64,000 nt of DNA, taken from the NCBI RefSeq assembly GCF_020873875.1, contig NZ_JAHWGU010000012.1, positions 124,001 through 188,000 on the forward strand. Direction: 5' to 3'. The notes below the pieces were generated by a model. That model worked only from the letters and a program-made list of their open reading frames with translations. It did not search any database and was not told where the DNA came from. The position numbers and the translations under genes were made by a program. This DNA comes from Actinoplanes sp. DH11. Its GTDB lineage: Bacteria; Actinomycetota; Actinomycetes; Mycobacteriales; Micromonosporaceae. Below, piece after piece: positions 1 through 8,000 of this stretch; the stretch's first letter is position 1, and each line of letters begins with the position of its first letter.

Positions 1-1563
1 GCCTCCGACCAGTGGACCCCCATCCCCGGCGCCACCTCCTCCTCGATCGAACTGCCGGTCACCCCGGACCTCGACGGCACGAGCCTGTACCTGACCGTGA
101 CCGATGCCGACACCGGCTACTTCGTCGCCAGCGCCCAGCATGAACTGCGGGTCACCGACGCCGCGCCCGGCGAGCAACTGCTGTTCCTCGACTCGCTGTC
201 CGGCCACTACCACCAGGGCAGCACGATCCGCCTGCACGCCTTCGGCGACCCGGTCGCCAGTGACACCGACACCTATCGGTGGCTGTGGAAGCGGCCCGAC
301 CAGTCCGCATACGTGGTGCTGGGCAAGATCACGACGTCGAGCCACGAGCTCCGCGCCGAGCAGGCCCTCGACGGCACGCAGGTCAAGGCCGAGCTGCGTA
401 CGGCCGGCGGTGCACTTCTGGCCACCAGCGAGCCGGCGACCGTCCACGTGGACGACCACGGTGCGGCCCCGCAGCAGAAGGTGACCGTCGACGGGCTGGC
501 CGACGGCTACCGGGTCGGTGACGAGGTCACGCTTACCGCAACGGTGGCGCCCACGTCGGTGCTGACCCGCTGGGAGTGGTATGTCCAGAAGCCCGGCGCG
601 GAGGCACCGCAGCTGGTGGTCGGCCAGAACGGCGCGCAGCTGTCGCTGGCCGCCGCCGCCGAGTACGACGGTGCCGGTGTCTTCGCCCGCTTGACCTTCG
701 ACGACGGCCGCAAGTACGTCGAGTCCACCCCCGCAGTGCTGCACATCACCGGCGCCGGCGAACCCGGCGGCCCGGCGCTGTCCGTGTCGGGCATGTCCGA
801 CGGCGAATACCAGCCCGGCGACGCCGTCACCTTGCAGGCCGTCCAGTCGCCGCAAGGCCCGCTCAGCGCGTACCGGTGGTTCGCCAAACGGACCGGTGAA
901 GACAACTTCACGCCCGTCGAGGGCGAGACCGGCGCCGCTTACTCCTTCACCGCCACCCGGGAACTGAACGGCACGCAGTACCTGGTCAAGCTCTACGACG
1001 GGCAGACGGTGGCCGCCGTCAGCGCACCGGTCACGGTGCAGGTCGCGGCCGGACAACAGGTCGGTGACGCGTCGAAGACGGTGACCGCGACCATCAGCGA
1101 CACCGAAGGCGCGCTCGTCATCAGCGTCGACGCCGCCGACCGGGCCGTCACCCTGCCGGCGGCCGCGCTGAACAGCAGCGGCGACCGCTGGGAGAGCACC
1201 GGCACACTGAAACCCGTGACCGTCACCGACACCCGCTCCGGTCAGCCCGGCTGGACGGCGTCCGGACAGGTCGCCGACGGGTTCCGCACCGCCGACGGGA
1301 AGACCTTCGCAGGCGGTTACCTCGGCTGGGCGCCCACCGTCGTCGACCAGGGCGAAACCCAGGGCGTGGTCGCCGGACCCATCGCGCTCCCCTACGTGAC
1401 CGGGCAGACCGGGACCGGCCTCGGCGACAGCGCGGTGCTGGCGACAGCGCCGGGCGGGGCCGGGCGGGGCACCGCCCGGCTCGACGCCGAGCTGACCCTG
1501 AGCGTGCCGACCGACACCGCGGCCGGCACCTACACGGGCACTCTCACCCTGACCGCCATCTGA
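1..1563 (+). CDS. Cell-surface protein with Ig-like repeats, 3' part only
   Basis: The reading frame is open from base 1, so the true start lies upstream; 520 codons are visible. Three tandem Ig-like modules of about 90 residues can be aligned (roughly bases 184-450, 480-735 and 770-1040). Each opens with a hydrophobic-Gly-Tyr-xx-Gly-Asp pattern, has a central (Y/W)xW core and closes with a Val-rich strand. The last 165 residues (about 1075-1563) form a different beta-rich domain ending TAAGTYTGTLTLTAI. It resembles the WxL-like C-terminal domain of actinobacterial surface proteins that bind the cell wall non-covalently. No LPXTG motif or C-terminal membrane anchor is present. The role is probably an exported wall-associated adhesin or heme/metal-locus surface protein; the N-terminus would decide. 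A strong hairpin follows the stop. Confidence 0.75.
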   Translation, partial: ASDQWTPIPGATSSSIELPVTPDLDGTSLYLTVTDADTGYFVASAQHELRVTDAAPGEQLLFLDSLSGHYHQGSTIRLHAFGDPVASDTDTYRWLWKRPDQSAYVVLGKITTSSHELRAEQALDGTQVKAELRTAGGALLATSEPATVHVDDHGAAPQQKVTVDGLADGYRVGDEVTLTATVAPTSVLTRWEWYVQKPGAEAPQLVVGQNGAQLSLAAAAEYDGAGVFARLTFDDGRKYVESTPAVLHITGAGEPGGPALSVSGMSDGEYQPGDAVTLQAVQSPQGPLSAYRWFAKRTGEDNFTPVEGETGAAYSFTATRELNGTQYLVKLYDGQTVAAVSAPVTVQVAAGQQVGDASKTVTATISDTEGALVISVDAADRAVTLPAAALNSSGDRWESTGTLKPVTVTDTRSGQPGWTASGQVADGFRTADGKTFAGGYLGWAPTVVDQGETQGVVAGPIALPYVTGQTGTGLGDSAVLATAPGGAGRGTARLDAELTLSVPTDTAAGTYTGTLTLTAI

Positions 1564-1570
1564 GGAACAG

Positions 1571-1607
1571 CGCGGTGAGCGGCCGAATGTCCGGGCCGCT
1601 CACCGCG
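1571..1607 (+). terminator. Hairpin terminator after surface protein gene
   Basis: A perfect 14-bp inverted repeat, CGCGGTGAGCGGCC at 1571-1584 and its complement at 1594-1607, with a 9-nt loop starts 8 nt after the stop codon. There is no T tract, as is common for actinobacterial terminators. Confidence 0.7.
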
Positions 1608-1658
1608 TGCTCGTCCGTCCGTTCCGCCACGATCCCGACAGCACGGCACACCCGCACT

Positions 1659-1724
1659 CTTCACACCTCTTCACCGAGCTTCACAATTTCTTCGCACGTA
1701 GCTTGCGAGGTGTGAAGCTCGGTG
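1659..1724 (+). promoter_or_regulatory. Helically phased TTCAC repeats and inverted repeats before the AlbA_2 regulator
   Basis: TTCAC occurs at 1660-1664, 1670-1674 and 1680-1684, exactly 10 bp apart, so all three lie on one face of the helix. The same segment forms two overlapping inverted repeats with downstream DNA: CTTCACACCTC (1659-1669) with GAGGTGTGAAG (1707-1717), and CACCGAGCTTCAC (1672-1684) with GTGAAGCTCGGTG (1712-1724). The block ends 13 bp before the ATG at 1738. This is a probable autoregulatory operator; the protein that binds it is inferred. Confidence 0.6.
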
Positions 1725-1737
1725 ATGAGATGAGCCC

Positions 1738-3450
1738 ATGAGCGCCGAAAGCGTCAGGGAAGCCCTCGCCACGTTGCGTCGGATGGGCGGCGAACCGACA
1801 CGAATCGAGGCGAAACGTGCCGCAGGCGGGTTACCCAAGGCGGTGCGCGAGACACTGTCCGCCTTCTCGAACACCGATGGCGGGACGATCTTGCTCGGCG
1901 TAGACGAAGCGAGCGGCTTCAGCGTGGTCGAGCTCACCGATCCCAGCTCCCTCCGTGATGCGCTGGTGCAGATGTCACGAGACGACATCACGCCCCCTCT
2001 GCAGATCAGCACCGAGATCGTCGAGGTCGAGGACCGGCTGGTGGTCGTGGCCGAGGTCCCCCCGATGTCAGCGGACAGGCGCCCCGTCTACGTCACCACG
2101 CAAGGAATCTCCGGCGGTTCCTACCTACGCGGAGGAGACGGCGATCGGCACATGACCGAGGCTGAGATCGCCCTCGTCATGGCAGCCCGGACTCAACCGG
2201 TCTACGACCGCGAAGTCATCGACGAAACCTCCGTACAGGACCTGGACGAGGAGGCATGGCGGCGCACCTTGCGACGGGTTCGGGCCGGGTTCCCCAAACT
2301 CGCACAGTCCGACGACGCAACGGTCCTCTTCCGCCTGGGCATCACCGCCGGGCGTTCCGCGGACGCCCCGCTGACACTGGCGGGGCTGCTGGCCTTCGGC
2401 CAGTTTCCACAGCAGTTCTTTCCCCAGCTGATGGTCTCGGTCGTCGTACACAGTCCGGACCCCAGCTCCGGAACGCGTTTCCTCGACAATCAGACAGTCC
2501 GTGGCCCCATCCCCGAGATGGTCGAGACGACACTGGCCATGCTTCGCCGCAACCTCGCGGTCCGCGCCGTCATCAGTGAGTACGGCTCACGCGTGGACGA
2601 AGTCGAGTACCCCTTGGAAGCGGTGCGTGAGGCGGTCGTCAACGCCCTGATGCACCGTGACTACAGCCCGGTGACCAGAGGCACCCAAGTACAGATCGAG
2701 CTGTTCCCCGATCGTCTCGTCGTCCGCAGCCCCGGCGGGCTCTACGGCGGAGTCGTTGTCGATGAGCTCGGCGAGGAGGGCATCTCGTCGTCTCGGAACG
2801 CGGTACTGAGCAGTCTTCTCGCAGACACCTACCTCCCGTCATCAAACGAACTCGTGGCGGAAAACAGGTCCTCGGGCATCCCCGCGATGCTGGCCGTGGC
2901 CCGGCGCCGAGGACTCCCCCGGCCGAGCTTTCGCAGCTCGATCGCCAGCTTCGTGGTCACCATGGCCCGGTCTGAACTCCTCAGCCCCGAAGTCCGCGGC
3001 TGGATCTCCCGGCTCGGAGCCCACCTGCCCACACAGGCACACCACCTCGCTCTCGCCATGCTGCGCGACGACTACCTGACCAACGAGATGCTCCGGCAGT
3101 GGGGAGTGGACCGCGTAGCAGCCGGCCAAGTCCTCCGCGACCTCGTCGATCAAGGACTGGCAGTGAAGGAGGGCGGCAGACGCTATGCACGGTACGTCCT
3201 CGACCCCGCAGCCGCAGGCCAGCCACGTACTCCCGATCTCTTCTCGGCACTTTCGCCTCAGTCGCCGCCCGACGTCGCCGAAGCGCTCAAGGCACGTGGA
3301 GAAGCGACAGCAGGCGAACTCGTAGAAATGACCGGGCTGTCCCGTAATACCGTCTTGAACCATCTCCGCGCTCTGGCCAAAACCCAGACCATCGAGGTTG
3401 TAGGACCTACCCAGAGCCCCAAACGTCGCTACCGATGGGTTGCGCCATAA
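1738..3450 (+). CDS. AlbA_2/HATPase-type putative transcriptional regulator with winged-helix C-terminus
   Basis: A 570-residue protein with three recognisable parts. Residues about 10-140 match the Schlafen AlbA_2 DNA-binding domain (ETLSAFSNTDGGTILLGV core). Residues about 285-400 match the ATPase-like region of 'RecG-like' AlbA_2 proteins (AVREAVVNALMHRDY, then SPGG and a Ser/Asn-rich strand). The last 60 residues form a winged helix (ATAGELVEMTGLSRNTVLNH). These proteins are usually annotated as transcriptional regulators or divergent ATP-dependent helicases and often accompany mobile or defence DNA. The gene stands alone, has an elaborate upstream operator, and codon 32 (bases 1831-1833) is TTA, the rare leucine codon read by bldA-type tRNA. 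Likely a developmentally gated, autoregulated DNA-binding protein; its targets are unknown. Confidence 0.7.
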   Translation: MSAESVREALATLRRMGGEPTRIEAKRAAGGLPKAVRETLSAFSNTDGGTILLGVDEASGFSVVELTDPSSLRDALVQMSRDDITPPLQISTEIVEVEDRLVVVAEVPPMSADRRPVYVTTQGISGGSYLRGGDGDRHMTEAEIALVMAARTQPVYDREVIDETSVQDLDEEAWRRTLRRVRAGFPKLAQSDDATVLFRLGITAGRSADAPLTLAGLLAFGQFPQQFFPQLMVSVVVHSPDPSSGTRFLDNQTVRGPIPEMVETTLAMLRRNLAVRAVISEYGSRVDEVEYPLEAVREAVVNALMHRDYSPVTRGTQVQIELFPDRLVVRSPGGLYGGVVVDELGEEGISSSRNAVLSSLLADTYLPSSNELVAENRSSGIPAMLAVARRRGLPRPSFRSSIASFVVTMARSELLSPEVRGWISRLGAHLPTQAHHLALAMLRDDYLTNEMLRQWGVDRVAAGQVLRDLVDQGLAVKEGGRRYARYVLDPAAAGQPRTPDLFSALSPQSPPDVAEALKARGEATAGELVEMTGLSRNTVLNHLRALAKTQTIEVVGPTQSPKRRYRWVAP

Positions 3451-3654
3451 AGACACCCTGGATCTCGTCGCTCTGTCGCACCGATTGCCTGCCGCGTTCC
3501 CGTTGTCGCGTCCTTGTACTCCACGCGGTAGGTGCGGCTCAGTAGGTCGTGCACGAGCAACTCGTCGAGGCAGAGCGATGGGTCTCGTCATTGCGGCTGC
3601 GCGGACGGCCGCGGAGGGATCGAGGAAGGCTATTCTATGAGCCACTCGTAGATG

Positions 3655-3688
3655 ACAAAACGGGGCTGACTCCGAAGAGTCAACCCCG
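3655..3688 (-). terminator. Rho-independent terminator of acyl-CoA dehydrogenase gene
   Basis: Read on the minus strand, a 12-bp stem with one G-T pair (CGGGGTTGACTC, loop TTCG, GAGTCAGCCCCG) is followed by TTTTG. It lies 27 bp past the stop of the dehydrogenase gene. Confidence 0.8.
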
Positions 3689-3714
3689 CTCTGACCTGCT
3701 AAAATCCGCTTTCC

Positions 3715-4869
3715 CTAACCCTTGAGAAGCTGCCGCGCCATCACGATGCGCTGGACCTGATTGGTGCCTTCGTAGATCTGGGTGATCTTCGCGTCGCGCA
3801 TCATGCGCTCCACCGGGTAGTCGCGGGTGTAGCCGTAGCCGCCCAGGATCTGGACCGCGTCGGTGGTGATCTCCATGGCGGCGTCCGAGGCGAAGCACTT
3901 CGCCGCCGCGCCGAAGTAGGTGAGGTCGGCGTCGCCGCGTTCGCTCTTGCCGGCCGCAGCGTAGGTCAGCTGGCGCGCCGCCTCGAGCTTCATGCCCATG
4001 TCGGCGAGCATGAACTGCAGGCCCTGGAAGTCGGCGATGGGCTTGCCGAACTGCTTGCGCTCCTTGGCGTAGCCGAGCGCGAAGTCGAGGGCGCCCTGCG
4101 CGATGCCGATGGCCTGCGCGGCGATGGTGACCCGGGTGTGGTCGAGGGTCTTCATCGCGGTGGCGAAACCGGTGCCTTCCGCGCCGATCATGCGGTCGGC
4201 GGGGATGCGTACGTTGTCGAAGTAGACCTCGCGGGTTGGCGAGCCCTTGATGCCGAGCTTCTTCTCGGGGGCGCCGAAGCTGACGCCCTCGTCGGACTTC
4301 TCGACGACGAACGCGGAGATGCCGCGTGAGCGGGCGGACGGGTCGGTGACCGCGAAGACCGTGTAGAACTCGGAGACGCCGGCGTTGGTGATCCAGCGCT
4401 TGACGCCGTTGAGCACGTAGTGGTCGCCGTCGCGGACCGCGCGAGTGGTCATCGAGGCGGCGTCGGAGCCGGCCTCGGGCTCGGAGAGGCAGTAGGAGAA
4501 CATGCCTTCGCCGCGCGCGACCGGGGTCAGGTACTTGCGCTTCAGCTCTTCGGACGCCGACAGGATCAGCGGCATCGTGCCGAGCTTGTTGACCGCCGGA
4601 ATCAGCGAGGAGGAGGCGCAGGCGCGGGCCACTTCCTCGATCACGATGGCGGTGGCGAGGGCGTCCGCGCCGGCACCGCCGTACTCGGCGGGGATGTGCG
4701 GCGCGTGGAAGTCGGAGGAGCGCAGCGCCTCGTAGGACGCCTTGGGGAATTCGCCGGTCTCGTCCGCCTCGGCGGCGTGCGGAGCGACCCGGGCGTCACA
4801 GACCTCACGCACGGCGGCGCGAATGGTCTCGTGGTCCTCCGGCAACCGGTATGCGTCGAAATCAGACAT
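3715..4869 (-). CDS. Acyl-CoA dehydrogenase (FadE25-like)
   Basis: A 384-residue FAD-dependent acyl-CoA dehydrogenase, catalysing the first oxidation step of fatty-acid or branched-chain acyl-CoA beta-oxidation. Visible signatures are the FAD/substrate-binding segment SEPEAGSDA, the central WITNAG motif, the C-terminal ILGGYGYTRDYPVERMMRD and the IYEGTN segment carrying the catalytic Glu. Length and motifs are complete. In M. tuberculosis fadE25 lies beside purE and purK, and purE-purK follow one gene away here, so this is a plausible FadE25 orthologue. A palindromic site nearly identical to one at the thiolase gene (37094) lies 32-50 bp upstream of the ATG, suggesting shared control by a fatty-acid-responsive repressor. 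Confidence 0.9.
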   Translation of the reverse strand: MSDFDAYRLPEDHETIRAAVREVCDARVAPHAAEADETGEFPKASYEALRSSDFHAPHIPAEYGGAGADALATAIVIEEVARACASSSLIPAVNKLGTMPLILSASEELKRKYLTPVARGEGMFSYCLSEPEAGSDAASMTTRAVRDGDHYVLNGVKRWITNAGVSEFYTVFAVTDPSARSRGISAFVVEKSDEGVSFGAPEKKLGIKGSPTREVYFDNVRIPADRMIGAEGTGFATAMKTLDHTRVTIAAQAIGIAQGALDFALGYAKERKQFGKPIADFQGLQFMLADMGMKLEAARQLTYAAAGKSERGDADLTYFGAAAKCFASDAAMEITTDAVQILGGYGYTRDYPVERMMRDAKITQIYEGTNQVQRIVMARQLLKG

Positions 4870-4900
4870 GACCTTAACCTTCCCTAAGCGGTCCCGAGGT

Positions 4901-4919
4901 CATGTTACCGGCGCGTAGC
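4901..4919 (-). promoter_or_regulatory. Fatty-acid-regulon-like operator (TTAC-N6-GTAG)
   Basis: CATGTTACCGGCGCGTAGC, upstream of the dehydrogenase start, matches CATGTTACCGGCGAGTAAA at 37094-37112, upstream of the thiolase gene fadA, in 16 of the first 17 bases. The core is an imperfect palindrome, TTAC-CGGCGC-GTAG. The binding regulator is not in the window; a TetR-type fatty-acid repressor is the natural guess. Confidence 0.55.
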
Positions 4920-5087
4920 GCAGTCGTGGCAACAGTGGCAAGTGTGCGGAATCTCCTGCCGGGGAAGGACCCGCAGGGGAACTGCCGGGTTGCGAACCGT
5001 TTCCACAGATCTCCACCCGGTTGAGACTGTTCTAATGAGGTGTCCGACCGGCATGCTCTAGTTACACCGAGGAGTCGAGGAGGTCCT

Positions 5088-8000
5088 GTGGCGCAGGGTG
5101 ACGAGTCCAGTTACGCCGACGATCTGGCTCGTATCGACGCCTCCATCGCGGAACTGAAGATTCGTGACATGCAGGCCGCGTCCGAGCGGACGAAGATCGC
5201 CAGCAAGATCCAGGCGGCTCAGTTCCAACGCGACATCCTGGCGCACGCGCAGAAGGCCAAGGGCACCAAGAGCAGGCGGACCACGCGGCGGCGACCACCC
5301 GGCGACGGCGACTTCCCGCCGCCGCCACCACCCGGCTCCCCGGCCGCCGACGAGCCGCCACCACCTGCCCGGGGCGCCAAGCGCAGCAGCACCGCGACCA
5401 CCTCCGCGGCCGCGCCGCCGCCGGCGAGCGGCCCGGACGCCCCGCCGCGGAGCACACCGAGAGCGACGCCGAAAGCCGCGGCCGGGTCGGTGCCCGACTG
5501 GGCCGAGCCGGGCACCCGGCACACCGGTCCGCCCGGCGTCGCCACCGACGGCGTCACGCTCCTGGTCGACGACCCGCCGCCGACCGAGCGGGTGCCACCG
5601 CGGACCCGCCCGCGCCGGCAGCCGCCCCCACCGGAGCACCCGCCGGAGGCGTCCACCCAGTCGGTGCAGAACATCCTGCTCGGCCTGGGGGCGCTGCTGC
5701 TCGGCGTGGCCGCGGTGGTCTTCGCCGGTGTCGCGGTCGAGAACCCGTTCGCGCGTACGCTGATCCTCGCTCTCGCCACCGGCATCGCCCTCACCGTCGC
5801 GCCCGGCATCGCCCGCCGCGGGCTCACCTCGACCGGGGAGAGCATCGCGGCGGTCGGGCTGATCCTGCTGCCGATGACGCTGTTCGCGCTGCACGGCAGC
5901 TCGCTGGCCGGCGGCTCGGACGTCCCGGTCGCGCTCTACCTGGGCATCACGTTCGCGATCACGGCGGTGGCCGGCTTCCTCTACGCCGGTGTCACGCGGC
6001 TCGCCGCACCGCGGTACGCCACGGTCATCGCCACCCAGCCGGTGGCGCCGCTCCTGGCGTACCCCTTGATCCAGAGCCCGGCCGGTTGGGGCCTGGCCCT
6101 GACCGCCGTGGCCGTGCTCGACCTCCTGCTTCTCACCACCGTGATCCGCACCGGCCGGTTGGTGCCGCGCTGGCCGGTCGGCCGGCCCCTGCCCGCCGAC
6201 CGCGAGTCGCTGGCCGAGGCGGACGCCGACGCCGAGCGGTTCGCCCGCCGGCCGGGTGCGCCCGATCCCGCCGACCCGGCGGCCTACGCGGCGGACGCGC
6301 CGCCCCGCCCGGAGTCGCGGCCGGAGGAGCCGGATCTCATCATCTCCGGGCTGAGCCGGCCGCGCCGGCGCTGGTTGCCCACCCGGATCTTCCCGGGTCC
6401 GCGTCCGGCCGGCGCCCCGGCGGCCGGTTCGGTGCCGCTCGCCCCGCCCGCCACCCCGCCGTCCGCCGACTGGTTGCGGGAGCTGACGTTCGCGCTGCTC
6501 TGCCTGGCGTGCACGGGCGCCCTGCTCTACTCCTCGGTGGCCCTGCTGCAGGCGCAGGTGGTCGGTGACGCGCTGCGGTCCGGCCTGGTGCTGGTCGCGG
6601 CCGCGCTCACCGCGGTGGCCGCCGCCCGGCTGCTCAAGAACCCGCTCGCCATGAACATCGCCGGCGCCGTGCTGACCCTCGCGGTGATCGGCACGGCGGC
6701 CCGCCTCGCCGACGTGGTGTCGCCGCCCTGGACGCTCGTCGTCGCCGCCGCGACCGTGGCCGTCACCGGCGCGGTCGTCGGCCTGCTGGCCGAGCCGATC
6801 CGCCGCGGCCCGCAGTACGCGTCCACCGGCGCCCTGACCGTGATCGGCGTGATCGTCTCGATCGACGCGCTGCGTGCCGCGTTCGCCCCGGTCGCCGCGG
6901 CCCGCCCGGTCTGGAACGCCGACACCGCCACCTACTCCCAGCAGCTCGCCGAGGCCGTCGGCCCGTCCGGCTGGCTGCTGGCGTTCAGTGCCCTGCTGAT
7001 GACGATCGCGGCCGCGCTGGCCCTGCCGTCGAGCATCCGGCACGAGGGCGCGGTCGCCGGCATCGCACTGACCGCCCTCGCCGTGCCGGCCTCGCTGGGT
7101 CTGCCCTGGTCGGAGGCGCCGTGGCCGCTCGTGCTGGCGTCCATCGGCCTGGGCGCGGCAGGCCTCTGGGCCGGCACCCGGCGGATCGCGCTGGCGCACG
7201 TCATCGCGGCCGGTGTGGTCGGCCTGTTCGGCGCCGCCGCCTCGCTGAGCGCCTCCTGGCTGACCGCCGCGGTGCTGACCGCCATCGCCGGCGCCGGCGT
7301 GATGGTGGCGATCGCCGCGCGGCAGATCCCGGTCCGGCTCTTCGCCTGGCTGGTCGGTGACTGGGCGTCCGGCGGGGCCGCCCTCGCGCTGCCCGGTGCC
7401 GCGGTCACCGCCGCCCTGGCGGTCACCGACACCGGTGGCGGCCCGCCGCCGACCGGGCAGGCCACCGTCCCGGCCCTGGCCGCCGGTTTCCTCGCGGTCG
7501 CCGGCACGCTCAGCTACGCGGCCGTGTTCCAGGTGGCCCGGCGCGAGATCAGCCTGCCGCTGACCCTCGGCACCGGCCTCGGCGCGGTCGCGATGGCGAT
7601 GGCCGCGCTCTTCGCACCCGGCGCGGCCGCACCCGACCTGTGGGTGGGCGCGCTGCTGCTGGGCGCGGCCGGCCTGCTCTTCTTCGCCAAGTCGATCGAC
7701 GAGCGCGGCCGCAACGACCGGCTGCTGGACGGGCCGGACATCGCCGCCGCGGCCGCGACAGTGGCGATCTGCGGCGCGCTGTCCCGGGTTGCCGCGCTCG
7801 CCTTCCCGGAGGCGCCGCTCGCCGTGGCCGGCGTGGTGGTGCTGCTGGTCGGGCTCGGCATCACCGTGCTGCCGGAGGACTGGAAACGCGGGCCGTCCCG
7901 GGGTCTCGGCATCGCCGCCCTGGTGGTCGGCCTGATCGCCGGCGCCCAGGCGCTCGTCGGCGGGCTGCGGATCCTCTCCGCGCCGGGGCCGATCTGGGCC

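Noticed and set aside
5021-5040. Sigma-70 promoter TTGAGA...TAATGA before the giant membrane protein
   Set aside because: The two hexamers are only 6 bp apart, far from the required spacing.
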